64,000 bases of DNA, from the NCBI GenBank assembly GCA_021904315.1, contig CM038920.1, positions 16,864,001 through 16,928,000 on the forward strand, read 5' to 3'. Position numbers and translations under genes: made by a program. The notes under the pieces are model-generated. The model saw only the letters and a list, made by a program, of their open reading frames with translations, did no database searches and had not been told where the DNA came from. This stretch comes from Sphagnum magellanicum. Lineage: Eukaryota; Streptophyta; Sphagnopsida; Sphagnales; Sphagnaceae. Below, piece by piece: positions 48,974 through 61,413 of the stretch; within the stretch, counting starts at the first letter, position 1, and every line of letters begins with the position of its first letter.

Positions 48974-51900
48974 AAACACTATTTTCATTGGCTTCTAGTT
49001 CCTTAACTAACCACAGTGCTTACCCCAATGGCTGGTTTTACTACCTATCAACTACCAGCCCACTAGCCCTCACCTGTACACTAAATCATCTCCATGCATC
49101 AACTGACTTAGACATAACCTATTTTCCTATAAGCCCTTTTTCAAAGGATCAACAGCTGTGGTTGAAGCTTTTAAGAAATCCTTCATTATCAGCTGTGCTT
49201 AAAAGCTTTTAAGAGATCCTTCATTATCAGTTGTGATTAAAGCTTTTATGAGTTCCATCATCTGCTTCTGGAAAAGCATAAATGTCCATCTTTTCTTTTT
49301 AAAAGCCCCATTTGAGGGCCAGAAATTAACTAGGCTTGTTTGATGAAGTCTGGAAACTTTTAGGTACCTTTACCACCTGAAGATCCCACCAAAAAACTGA
49401 AGATCTAGTTTTCATTAAGGAGAGAAGTTAGGAGTACTATTGAGGGCATCTCCTAACTAAGAACAGCAACTCTTAGTTAGAGTTATTAGTGTTTCTTCTT
49501 TATTAGCTCTCATAGGAAGTGCGCATGAGTAGCTGACATTAGGGATCAAGACTGGTTAGTTTAACTCAATTATAGTCATTGCTCAGTCATACTTAACTCT
49601 TAAGTTAACTTTGGAACACTCCACTCATAACTCCAACCATTAAGAGTTACACTCTACTCTCTATGATACTAAGCCCACATTCACTATTGAAGAACTAATT
49701 ATTGTTACTCTCGTATGCTCCAATGGGATTCCATAGGCCATTATTAGGTTATGTATTAAATTCAGTAGATGGACATTGGATGGTCAATTTAGCTCATGTT
49801 TGTGCCACTTGGAGATTGGCGAGGAATAGGGTTCTTTAGAAGCTGGTTTAAGTTTATTCCAGGGTTTGGCAAGGCAGAATGTTAAATATTGCCCAAAGAG
49901 CATTGTCTGTGCCGCAATGCAGTGGTCTGCGAGGTTATGCAGAGGGTTTGAAACTTTGACTGCTGATGTTTCAAAAACAAAGTGCACTCGTAATGTGCTA
50001 GAACCATGTCTGTACATAGCTAATGCACATTGTACTGTTAGAGCAGCCCCAGCAGTGCTCAATATGTGACCCTACAAAGATACTTCTCACATCTAAGCTC
50101 AGATATTTACTTTCAGCAACCTTGCCCATAAACTGAGATTGCAAATAGGTGCGAGACTACTCATAGCAAACCGCCTGGACCAGACCAACCACTACGAGTG
50201 GCCAATCAGAAACGGGGAGAAGTAGTCAGATCATATTTTATTTGCTCTTATTTGGCAGGTGCACAATTTTTCTGTGCCTTTTACCAGCCTCAGAAAATGG
50301 TGCAAATTTACTCCACCAAACCCATTTTGCTCAGCCAAACCAGCATGTTTTGACTCTTGTTCATCCAATTTTAATGTGCCAATCACATCCTGAGCACCTC
50401 TGGGATTTTGTCAACTCAAAATAACTAAGAAAACAAATTCAGACCACCAAATCTAGCAACCACATCGGCCTGAAACAAAAAATTTCGGCCGCTAAACATT
50501 GAAAATAATGGTCCATTTCTTCCATTTCCATTGGTCCTCTAAAATCATCACAAACCTAACAAACCCTATTACACATTTAATTATTAGTTCACGCAAGATA
50601 ACTATGAAAACGTATTCAGACCACAAATCGAGCAATTTCATTGGCCATAACAAAAAAAATTCTGCACACCTACAGATATGGCTATTGAACACCATATGTA
50701 CACTAATATTATAACCATTATTTGGGTTGAAAATAATGAAACACAAAAGAAATGCCTGCTACAATAATGTCAAAAAGTAAGCTGGTGGGTACCATTTCCT
50801 GTCTTCCTGGAGTCCTGAGTTCAAATCCTGGTGGGGAACAACAAAACATTAATAAAAAATTTGTTGGACACAAACACAGCATAGAATCATGCAATGCTTC
50901 AAATATAGGCTTCCGACAAAGCTCGTTCAAAAATATTTAGTGTCCTCCAAACACACATAAGTTGTTTGCTGATATCTATCTATTAAGGAAGGAAGTTTGT
51001 CTTGTTTATTTGGAATGTTTAGATCTCCTAAATGACAAATCTCCCAACAATGGCATGTGATAGACTACTTTCAATTCTCATTACCTTTTGATAGCCCTTG
51101 GAGATTTGTAAGTAATTATATTGATTTTGGTTGTAATTTTATGAAAAAAATTTAATCTACAAAATCAATTGCTAAAGTCAACTCTAATATACTAACCAAT
51201 TATACACACACTGTTCACTCTATATTTCTCCCATGATATATATTCATGTGACCACACAGATACTCCTATCTCGCCTCACCGCATTATGTATCACCAATTT
51301 TTCAACTCCAAAAGTTCCTCTACTTGGCACATGCATGAGGTTTGATTGAAAGAAAATCTAATATCATGACAATCCAAATGAAGTCTGAAACATTAAATAA
51401 AACTCTAGATTTCACATTGCATCTTTACAACAAGTATGAGGGAAAATTAGTTTGCATAGAAAGTAAAGTAAATGCCTCACGTATGCTACCGTCAATTTGT
51501 TGTATACTTTCTGGAAAGTGACATGGTAGCACAAATTCCAGGCTATTGGTCATTTTTCTCACATATAATTTGCATCCTTAAATAAGGGAAATGGGTTCAG
51601 TTTTACTACACTTGATTAATGAAAACATTGCTTCTATGAATTTCAGTAATGATGATCTTAGTTCACTAAATAATTAGGTTAGTCACTTTCACAATTAGTT
51701 CAGTATATGTGTTTGAAGATTGCCAAGACTAATAAGAGTGTTGAATGTAATATTTAGACTGTTTCCAATGGACACAGTTTCAGTATAAAACTCATGATTG
51801 TTAACTTGGCCTTCATTACCATAATTGGACATCACCCAGGTTTCTTCTCTCCACATTGGAGACATATACTCTGGAGAACTGGGTGCTGAGTTTTGGGAGA

Positions 51901-52662
51901 TTTCACTCGTAGTTTGCTGACCTCATTGTGAAGGCCAATCTTGTCTAGAATGCTGTTCTGTAACAAGTGGCATGGTTGACATCCAGTAAGATAATACCAT
52001 TATTGCACCTTAGTTCAAATGCATACAAAAGCCTTGACCCATTTTCTGTACTTGCATGCAAACCAACTTTGCAACACTATTTTGTAGGTGTAAAAACTAT
52101 ATTTTTCTTGCTAGAAAGAAAGTATGGTTACCTCTGATTTGAGTGTTCACCAAAAAGTTCAGATGGTGTGACAATGGAAGAAATAAGAAATGAAGATATT
52201 GTATGCTTACACTCATTGCCAGCATCATATTGTATCTGCCAATTGACAATCAAATTTTCAAAGAATGTCCTATTTTCTATCACAATTTTAAAAAGACAGA
52301 AATCTCCATCTCCATCTCCAGTGCAGTGAAGCAAGGCAACATCCCTTCCACAATTTCTTCACCTTTCACTAACAACGGCATCCCAGAAGTCCATGACACA
52401 TAAAATGTCAAGTATTTCATGTACCTAACAAGCTGCTCCACTAACCACACTCCTCTCTTTGATGGAATTTACACCAACAATTCATGCATGGTATTTAGTG
52501 GTGATAAGGAGCAGGCTACCTTTTGTGCAAGAGCATCCTTTCCCCCCTTTCCAAATTCACCCAAAGATCAAGGATATAAAAACTCATGATGTAGGGCCCA
52601 AGAACCGAACAGAAAACAGAAACAAAAGCTACCCCCAATTAGCTAACCCCAATTTTTAGTTA
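48974..52662. other. Intergenic region 3' of the pectin methylesterase gene
   Basis: No gene recognised over 3.7 kb. GAGTTCAAATCCTGG at about 50817 resembles a pol III box B, but no box A or tRNA fold could be found upstream. The part nearest the PME stop codon at 52663 may hold its 3' UTR. Open frames are short and match no family I know. Confidence 0.35.
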
Positions 52663-54997
52663 TTAGAGAGAAGGTTGGTAAGTGAGGTCGATCTCAGGCA
52701 ACCACTCTGCACCTTCAATCAAGTTGGTAACAGTGTATTGTTGTGCAACATTCGGGTCAGTTATTTGAGTAGACCAATTGACACGTTGTGTGGTAACAGC
52801 TCCAGGTCCAGAGTTTTGGTACTCACCAAAGAAAAGAGTACCAAAGGCAAAAGTCCCATTCCAAGGAAGCCAACCTGCAGGATCAATGACCTGAGTGATA
52901 TAGGATTCGAGGAAGACGGTCCGAGAATATAGTTTCCAAGGACGACCCAGATAGCTTTGAATACTAGATTGAGAATTAAGAGCAGCTTGGAGATCTGGAG
53001 CAGCATCAATTGTGCAAAATTGGAAGGAGAAACCTGTGTTCTGTTGCGGAATGGTCCTTCCTTGTGCTGTAACCGTATTCTCTTGAACTGAAAGTGGTAA
53101 TCTGATGTAGAGGTTGCAATTCTGGAAAACAGCTGCCGCATTTCCAAATACAAAGTCAACTGTTCCATAAATGGTGACATTCTTGTAGAATTGACGGTGT
53201 GTATGGGAGTACAGTGTATCTTGGTAACCTTCAATGGAACACATGTAGAATGCCGCTTGGTCATTGCTCACACGAAGAGCTACTGCTTGGTGATTATCAG
53301 CTCCTGCTGTATTTTGTATGGTGAGATCGCGTGCCACAAAGCCATGTCCATTTACCGCTGCAAAATTATGCAAGAGATCAGTTAGGAACTTAGTTGCAGA
53401 TTAGAATATTTGAGCGGGAAAAAAATCAGAAAATTTCAATCTGAGAAACTCCCATTTGGAAAACAAAAATGTTTTCAGGAAGATTGAGCATTGTGCAATG
53501 TCAAAGATCAAGCTTTCTAAGAAGTCCATTGGAAAACTGTTAGTAAGATCCAGCGTTGTGCGATGAAGATAAAGCTTTGGGGGATGAAGGTCAAGCTTTC
53601 TAGTGAGAACTCCAATTCACAAGAAACCTTTTTGGGGTTTTAGGGACCATCAAGAAGGAGCTTGAATTTCCACTATGCAGACGTGAACAAGCTCCTTGCT
53701 TACCAACTGTGGCAGTTAAGAAAGTCGTGATGTTGTTTGCAATCACGCTCAAGCTTCCGGTGATGATGGTCACGCCCATACCGGCTCCGACGAACATGAG
53801 GTTGGTTGAATTTTTGGGAATCACCACATTCTCGTAGTACGTCCCGGCACCCACTTGAATCACCCAGCGCTGAGGATTCAACTGCGGAGCAGCATTCACG
53901 GCTTGTTGAATCGATGTGTACTGCCCAGTTCCGTCTTGTGCGACTGTTGCATCCACGATTGTCAGGTTCGACGTCGCCTGCAGAAGCCGTCGGTCTCCCG
54001 GCCGCAACCATTCCGGAAACCCGTCTTCGTCCTCATCCGTGAGCTCGCAGCCTGGACTACTACTGTCGCCCAGCTTCTCTGCACTACGGCCGGGGAAGAA
54101 ATCGTTCAGGAGATTTCGACGCCGGTTGCCCGTGTTCGCATTCAAGCCTACGGAAGCCCGTTGTTGACCGACGAGGGAAGCGACGAGGGAAACGGCATTG
54201 GCCAGCAAGACGCCGACGGGATTTCCTTGCTCCAACAGGGAGTCGCGAAGCGAACCAGGGCTGTAATCCCAAGCGTCGAGGCAAGAGGTGTGGTACGTGA
54301 GCGCCGCGCTCACCGACGTGAGGATATCGGTCATGACAGAGCCTTGATTGTCGTTCGCGGGGTTCAAGTTAAACAACAAGGAAAGAGAAGTGTACATTTC
54401 CTCTTGCGAGGAACTCAGGAGCTCTAGACACGATCTCTGAGCCCATTGCTCGTAACCGTATTCCGGTGATAAACGTGTGGTAAAACTGTAGAAATTGGAT
54501 ACCCCGCCTATGGCACTGTCCATGGCAGCTCCCGCAAAGCTGAAGTATTTGCTCCCAGTAGCTCCGTATCCCTCAGCTGCTGCTGCTGCAGCGGAATCAT
54601 GGGACGAGAGAAGAGTCACAACGCATTGTTCCGGATAGTGTGCGGTGCGACATGCCTCTTGTATGGATGCGGTCCGTTGGGAAGAATCGAAGTGAGCTGC
54701 AGCTGTGGAAGCTAATACATGGTTGCTCACAAAGTACCTCAGAGTTGAGGAATCGCGTCTCATGAGCGGAAAGCTGGGAATATTATGAGTGACAGCAACC
54801 GTGATGACCACAAGTACTGTAACCACTGCTGCAGAGACGAAAGCGGCTGCAAGAACCAATGTCCTGCATCGACTTTGCTTCTTAAACCCTGCGCCCAATT
54901 GCTGTTTTGAGCTTTCATGATCTCTTCCGATTGTGCCCCATGAAATGCAACCCGATGTGCAGACCTCCTTCCACTCAGCCCTAGTGTTGTAATCCAT
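52663..54997 (-). CDS. Type I pectin methylesterase with inhibitor-like pro-domain (two exons)
   Basis: Removes methyl esters from homogalacturonan in the cell wall, releasing methanol and free carboxylates. Exons on the minus strand: 53704-54997 and 52663-53357, with a 346-nt GT-AG intron; together 662 aa. Residues 46-70 form one hydrophobic segment, a signal anchor for the secretory pathway. The PMEI-type pro-domain (about 110-275) has the expected four cysteines (116, 125, 190, 239). The linker carries two basic processing-type motifs, RRNLL (292-296) and RRLL (336-339), the latter in the canonical GFPEWL..GDRRLLQ junction before the catalytic domain. Active-site residues are all present: Q455 (QAVALR), Q477 and D478 (YQDTLY), D499 (DFVFGNAA), R570 and W572 (LGRPWK). 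The start is the first ATG of the frame; the open frame upstream of it has no other ATG. At 662 aa it is longer than many family members, mainly through the N-terminus and linker. No inactivating change is seen. Confidence 0.94.
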
Positions 54998-55483
54998 CCC
55001 CAAACTGCGACGCAGTTCACAAAGACTACAAGCTACCGCGACACCGTGTACTTCTCCCTGTAAGCTGCAGCTCCTAGCCGCCCGCTCTTCCGAGACCAAA
55101 AAAAAAACTCTCTTGTTCTAGTCCATGAAAGAGCTCGACTTACAGAAAACGCGTCAGGTGAATTACCGCAGGAAGAACCTTAAGTCATGGCTAATAGACG
55201 ACGATGATCAAGCTCCCAGCTCCTTCCCAGTCATCACCCAGCTTGTCTGTTGTCTGTACCAGCATGAGCTACTCCGTTATACAACACATCCCGGAAAGAA
55301 AGAAATCGACAAAACGCTCAACCTATATCCACTTCACAGACCTGCAGCAGAGGCAAAAGCTGACTTGACAGCTGATCTCTAGTACCGCATTCTCTCTCTC
55401 TCTCATACAAGTACACTTCACAAAATCTGAGCTTCTTTCCTTCTTTCTCTCTCTCTCTCTCACAACAGTTCACAAATGTTGAG

Positions 55484-55552
<69 letters not shown>

Positions 55553-55600
55553 AAAGTTCACAAAAATTTGAGCTACTTCTCTGCCAATGTTTGCACGTTA
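54998..55600 (-). promoter_or_regulatory. GA/CA-microsatellite-rich upstream region of the PME gene
   Basis: Long CT runs lie at 55391-55404, 55446-55461 and 55489-55529, with a CA run at 55529-55552; on the PME sense strand they read GA and GT. A short unit containing TTCACAAA and TTGAGCT recurs at 55417, 55469 and 55557 around them, so the microsatellites sit inside a small tandem repeat. GA tracts are bound by BBR/BPC proteins in plant promoters; their use here is inference. The transcription start is unknown. Confidence 0.5.
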
Positions 55601-57499
55601 GCAACAACTAATTCAGCTCTTAACCCACAAGCTCCATCACGACAAACATGACGATCTATCTAACGCGGAAATCTTCTACAATTAGCTCTCCATACAATTA
55701 ATGAGTACCACACCAGCGGATAATTGCCTCATTATTAATAATGCTCCATACAAAATAAATACACTTACCTTTGGATAGTTGACAGGAGCTTGGACGTTGC
55801 AGGGTGGTACACATGATCAGGACCATGGCTGTAGCTGGGTACACATGAGGAGGAGCTAATTGGTTGTAGCTGGAGGTTGGTTGAAGGTTACACATGAGGA
55901 GCTTGGTTTTAGGGTATATCCACATGGTCCAAGGTTCAGGTATTTAGTTCATAGCAAGAAACGACGTAAGTACTTGGAAACAACAACCCCTGGAAAACAA
56001 ATCAAATCCGGCATCTGCAGACAGACAGACAGACAGAGAGAAGACCGCAGCCGATCGATCCACAGCAGCAGCAGCAGCAGCAGCAAAGTCGTGGCTGCAC
56101 TAGACTTTTTCCACTACCACCACGACAACGAGGGGATCATGGATCATTGATTAAACAAGCAAAGGGCTACTTCATGAGCTGCAGCGTGCAGCTTGTCAGG
56201 AGCAACCCACCACCATGGCCAAAGTCTTCTCTCTTTGTCAGGAGCTCTTAAATGGGGCCGTTTTGGACGCCAACTATCTACCTACTTTACGACAACTAGG
56301 TACCTACTTACTTTTGACAAGTACCTACCAGGGGTTTTTTTTTCTCTTTTTTTTTCTTTTTGTGAACTACAAAAACAGATTTTTCCAAGCAAATTTTCTC
56401 GAAAAACTTCACCAAGATGTGAAAATTTGCCCCCCAACAAAATGCCGCTTCACCCCCAACCCTCCTTCTTCTGCCAGAGTGAACCTACAGGTGCCCCATC
56501 CATTTGAAGTTTGTTATGACCAACCAGACTTCAGGGTTTCTTTCAATGGCGAACTTTCGCCAAATTTCGACCTGAAAAATATGATTTCCACCTTTACAAA
56601 GGATATTTCATGGAAAATATGACTCAAATTCGCCAGAGTTTGCAGATTTATTTTTTTCAAATCACCAGATTTTTATGATAAGTGCTGGTAGATAGCCAAG
56701 AATATAAAGGATTCTGTTTTTTCTTCCCTACTTTCAAATCTAGTATGTAGCCAAATTTGGCTAAATTATTTTGTGAATGGTCGCCACTTTGGCTACATCA
56801 TAATATCCTTAAAAGAAACCCCGGTTATGACCAGTCTTGGGTTCGGTATATCTGTTGTTAACCTGGCTTCTCGCACCGTAAACCAGGCAGGGACAGGATT
56901 AGTAATCGTGCGTTGGAAGGATTGTTGGTCACTAGTCACTACTAGGTTCCCCACCCATGCCCCCCTTAACCCAGGTACCACAAGACCTTGATCACAGCCA
57001 TGTAGGTGGTAGATGCATATAGACGGTTACCTACATGTATGTAGGTATGATAATAGGTGCCTACTAGGTACATTGATGCATGTAGATGGTTAAAACCAGT
57101 GTTGGCTGGGTATTAAATGAAAATCCAAAACCAGGCTGATTTTTTAGCTCGTTTTTTTTTAACGGCACCAATGGGCATAACTAGGGTCATAATCCACTTA
57201 TACCCACCCAATAGGCTATCAACTTTGAAAAAATCAGTTCACAAAGAACCCGATTCTATTGAGGCATTTCACCTTGGGTAGTTTATATTTTAACCCCTGA
57301 ATCATTTAGGCTCTAGGTTAGAAGTAGGTTAATTAGGTAGAGTTAGTGTTAGGGTTTAAGGCAGGGGCACCACTGTGTTGGACAAGGGGGAGAGAGACTA
57401 ATCTCTACAAATAGCCCAAGCACTCCTTCAAACCCACATTTTTTCTTTGTGTTTTTTTTGGTTTTTTTTCTCTTTTATTTTATTTTATTTTTGTGTGCC
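55601..57499. other. Intergenic region with simple repeats
   Basis: Contains a (CAGA)n run at 56018-56040 and a (CAG)7 run at 56063-56084. An open frame of 135 codons begins at an ATG in a good Kozak-like context (CACCATGG, 56215), but its product includes a poly-Phe stretch and matches no family I know, so I do not call it a gene. A stretch rich in GTAGGT/ACCTAC words runs through 57005-57090. CAGTGTTGGCTGGGT at 57094 resembles a hAT terminus without a partner. Confidence 0.35.
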
Positions 57500-57880
57500 T
57501 TGGTGCTTGTCATCACCATGTTTGCTTGTGCACCTTGCAATTCATTGGTGACTTTTTGTTACTCATTATCATTTTGTTGTGCATCGTTGCCTTGCTACTC
57601 ATCTCACCTTGTTGACATTTGTTGTAGCCTTAATGAACTATTCATCTCACCTGTTGTTGTTCATCATCACCTTACTATTCATCATTGCCTTGCATTGTTT
57701 ATTGTCACCTTATGTTTCTCATCATTGCCTTGTGTTGCTTAACGTTGTTTTGTTGTCACCATCATTGCATTGTTATTGCTATCACCACCCCACTATTTGT
57801 CCTACCAAATATTAACATTACTTCCACTTCTCACCTTATTTGTTGTTCATTGTCACATTGTTATTTGTCTTACTCCTTAC
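57500..57880. repeat. Degenerate repeat of CATCATTGCCTTG-like units
   Basis: Variants of TTGTTCATCATCACCTTACTA and CATCATTGCCTTGTGTTG-type words recur about ten times with irregular spacing. The open frames across it simply reflect the repeat. Confidence 0.5.
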
Positions 57881-60379
57881 TGTGGTGATGGTATTTCCTC
57901 CTTGTTTTCAATGTGCAAATTGTTAATAGTTTGTTCATTGTGAAGGTTTCAACAAAGGCAACCTTTACATTTCAAAAAGTGAATTTTTTTTGTTTTGGTT
58001 TTTTGGTTTTGCTTTTGTTGTATGTGTTAAAGGTAAAAGTAAACTATCTTTGTTGAACAAACTAGATGGAGGTTTTGGATAGAGAACTATGTCATCACTA
58101 TTGGATAGGTTGGACAAAAGAAGTTTCAATGATTGACAAGGTAGATAGAAGTAGAAGATGATTGTGTAGGATTAAGACTGATGAGGCTTGGTTCAAACTA
58201 TTTTATGGCAAGAATCTAAGTATATCTTTAAAAAACATTATGAGGACAAGATTATCAAATGAATTTTGGAATATGAATTAGGATCTAAGAGGGGTAGTTT
58301 TAAAGATAGAAAAGTTAAAGTGAAATTAGAAAATGGTTTTGATAAAGAAGAACAATATTACTACAATATGTTTTTGTTTCCATATTTTCTACTTTCTATT
58401 GAATATAAAAGTTTGATTATATTTCAAATTATTGCAAAAGCCAAAATTGTACAAGATCTATGTTATGTAATGGAAGTTATCTGAGTTTTGTTTCTGATTT
58501 TTATAATTTGTTATAAGAGAAATTTTGTATTCGTAAAATAACATGTTTAAAAACATATTTTAAAATAAGTATAGAGTAAAAATATGAGTGTTTACCAATA
58601 TGGTTTGTAATTTAGGTTCTTTTATTTTTTGTTTCTTAAGTTTACATGTTTTGTTATTCCTATGTATCTTTTTGTTTATAGATTTTGTTTTGATTAAATT
58701 TGTTAAATTTCGCTTGTTTTTTTGTTGTGATTTATTTGTGCATGATCATTTATTTGCAACTACATTTTGAAATGAAAAAAGGAGTCATTTTGACTTGCAC
58801 TCCTTAAGCCCATCTTTGGAAACAAAGACAACATTTAACACTTAGTTTTGTATATTTTCATTAACATGTTTTTTTGGCATTATGTATCATCTCGACAAGA
58901 ATGAATGATGAATTGCAAATGTTTGTAATTGCTTCCATTGTTTGCATGTTTATGGTTTATTGAAACTAAATTATAGGGTGAAATTATCCTTGGTGGTACC
59001 ATTAGGAACCACTTCAAGGAATGAAAAAAGAACTAAAAACGGCCAAATCATTCTCCTAGGTTCTTTACTTTAAATGTTTTCATAACTATTTTTAAAAAAA
59101 ATTCTCATGTTTATCAAACACGTGCACTAATATATGGCTTGAAGTTTATTTTGGAATTAAATTTTTTGAATTATTTTGAATTATTTTTAATTTAAATAGC
59201 CCTTTCATAAATTAATATCCTTAACTTTGGAAATTCAAAACTAAATTATACTTGTTCAACTAATTTCCTAATAAAAACCTCAAAATAGAATGACTTCCAA
59301 ATTACTTTAGAAAAACAATTCCCAAGAAAATTCCCAAATTATGTTTTAGATTTTTGTTCTTAACTAAAAAGTTTTTAAAAAAGAACTAGCATTACATTCC
59401 TGAAACTTTTTCTAAATGTAATGATTAAAAATATGAAAATACACAATATTCTTATTATCATTGTAATTTCAAAATCTATGAAACCTAATAAATCTACTCA
59501 TTAAAACAATTTATGAAAATATTTATTGAAGTGTTTCCTATGATTTTTCAAAATTCAATGGGTCTAAAAAATCAAGGTGTGACAATTCATAATGATACCA
59601 CCCAAGGAAAACTCTTACCCAATATAAACAATGCATCACAACTACCAAAACTAGAAAAACATCATATTGTTTAGCTTTTTTAACCCTAGTCTATTAACAA
59701 ATCCTTAAAAAAAGTTCAGAACCAACCCAAATGGAAAAAAGTTATGAAATTGTCATGAATGAAAGTGAAATTGCATTTAATCCTAAAAAAACTTTTATGA
59801 AGAATGAATCAATTGGAAACCTCATGGTAGAAATTTTCTATGTTGGGCATTTTATTGTGTTGTTGATGGATCAAAAGTGGATGTAATGTGAATGTCCCAC
59901 AACCAATGTGGTATATGGTGTGTTATAATAATCCAATGTCTCCTACAATTTTCAACCAAAAGGCAAGGTTAAGGAAAGATCTAATTTTTTATTTCAAAGT
60001 AATGGTATTATTACATTGAGGAAATAATATGTGAATGCACACCATGGATTAATTTTAAAAACATTTGAAAATTAAATGAATAGTAACATGAAAAATCCAA
60101 TGGAAATACAATTTGCAAAAAAGAAAACCTACAATAAGTGGGAATGTTATTTCTAACTTTTAGGGGGCCTAAATCCTTATTAAAAGGATAATGTGCACTA
60201 TAAAGATTTTTTGAAAAACTAAGGGGTCACCTTGTCAAAAACCATTTATGCCCCATTTAATTTGTTAAAAATATTCGGTTAAAGTATTTGGTAATGCAAT
60301 TATGCCTTCATATTGTTTTCACTAGAAAAAAATTTAATCAAAAAGTGTTATTAGACTTGGTTGAAAAGATAAAATTTTA
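57881..60379. other. AT-rich flank upstream of hAT copy 2
   Basis: No gene recognised. Near 58150-58480 one frame reads KTDEAWFKLFYGK and similar protein-like text, but stops break it and I cannot assign a family. The part close to 60380 may contain the lost 5' portion of the hAT transposase gene. Confidence 0.3.
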
Positions 60380-60908
60380 CCAATTTTGGCAAATTGTGTT
60401 TATGCTACTATAAGCTTTGATTTTGGATGTCCAAAGGGAACACACATTGTTTTTGCATTGGCTGTAATATTTTTAAAAGAAGATTAGGTGCCAAAACATA
60501 TCACAATTGGCTTTGTTCGAAACATTTGAAACTTTAGGGCAAACATTAGCAAAAAAAATTCAAGACCTATTAAAGTAGTATGGATGAACATAAAATATTC
60601 TTGCTTATGTGAAGGATGAAAGGTCAAATTTGAATACCATGATGGCTACTCTAAAATCAGTACTTAGTTATGAGACTTTGGGTGTGGTGGAAAGTTTTCA
60701 AAGAACATGTTTTGGATAAGTTTCCCTAAGGTTTGCAACTTTTAAAAACATGTGTAAAGGCTTTAAATGTCTTTATCAAAATTTCTACCTAGGTGGATTT
60801 GCAAAAATATATAACATGGCCTAAGAAATCAAATAAAGGAGACAAGAATGGATGAAAATTTACATTACTACAAGCCTTCAACCCCAAAAATTGAACACAA
60901 TAATCAAA

Positions 60909-61211
60909 GGAAAAATTTTAATTCACACCTTTTTTGGTTAAATTCACACCCTTTGCATGTCCGATTTTATGCAAATTAAACTTTAAGAATATGTTCCTTT
61001 ATTAGTTCAATTACTTATGCGGGCAAGTTCTCAAGTGGTGCCCTAATTGACCACAAACCCCACACTTGCGTCCTTCCATGTATTCAAAGTGAGACTTGTC
61101 TCTGTTTACAGGGGGGTGGGGTAGACACACTCAAATTTAATCTACATATAATCGAATGTGCGAAGAAAGGGTGTGAATTTAACCAAAAAAGGTGTGAATT
61201 TAAAAATCTCC
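60909..61211. mobile_element. 303-bp MITE with long terminal inverted repeats and perfect 8-bp target duplication
   Basis: TAATCAAA occurs on both sides (60901-60908 and 61212-61219). The ends are GGAAAAATTTTAATTCACAC and the reverse complement of GGAGATTTTTAAATTCACAC. The inverted repeat continues with an identical CCTTTTTTGGTTAAATTC, and then imperfectly to about 75 bp. Each end contains the word AATTCACACC twice. The insertion splits the hAT transposase exactly between LNTIIK and IR; deleting it with one duplication copy rejoins the frame. Long terminal repeats starting with G suggest a Mutator-like (MULE) MITE, though an 8-bp duplication would also fit hAT. Confidence 0.85.
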
Positions 61212-61224
61212 TAATCAAAATAAG

Positions 61225-61316
61225 GTATTATGCACATTGATTTATTCTGGTTATTTTAATGTTTTATTGTTTTATATTAAAATTTTGTTTCATAATTAGA
61301 GAATTTTTTTGTGCAC
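61225..61316 (+). other. Decayed intron in hAT copy 2 at the same codon as in copy 1
   Basis: The exon ends ..AAAATAAG before GTATTATG; the next coding match starts at ATTTGCTAACAAA, so the Arg codon is split AG|A exactly as in copy 1 (12587-12690, AACAAG before GTATGAATG, TTGCAG before GTTTGC). The acceptor here reads GCAC rather than GCAG. A shared intron position means both copies descend from an intron-bearing transposase, so neither arose by reverse transcription of a spliced mRNA. Confidence 0.6.
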
Positions 61317-61413
61317 ATTTGCTAACAAAGAGATCATATTTCAAGAATATCTATAATTTCGAAAAGCAATTATCCTCCATTATAGCTAACAAATCAATGT
61401 TAAAGTTATTAAC

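Noticed and set aside
50766-50850. Possible tRNA or SINE head with GAGTTCAAATCCTGG
   Set aside because: Box B-like only; no box A at the right distance and no cloverleaf could be drawn. The same holds near 23109 and 28697.
53855-54427. 190-codon plus-strand open frame antisense to the PME gene
   Set aside because: It mirrors the GC-rich PME exon 1 and has no recognisable domain.
56215-56622. 135-codon open frame with a good Kozak-like start
   Set aside because: Includes a poly-Phe run from a T homopolymer and matches no known family; no intron or codon pattern supports a gene.
57094-57115. hAT-like terminus CAGTGTTGGCTGGGT
   Set aside because: No matching right end or target duplication was found within several kilobases.
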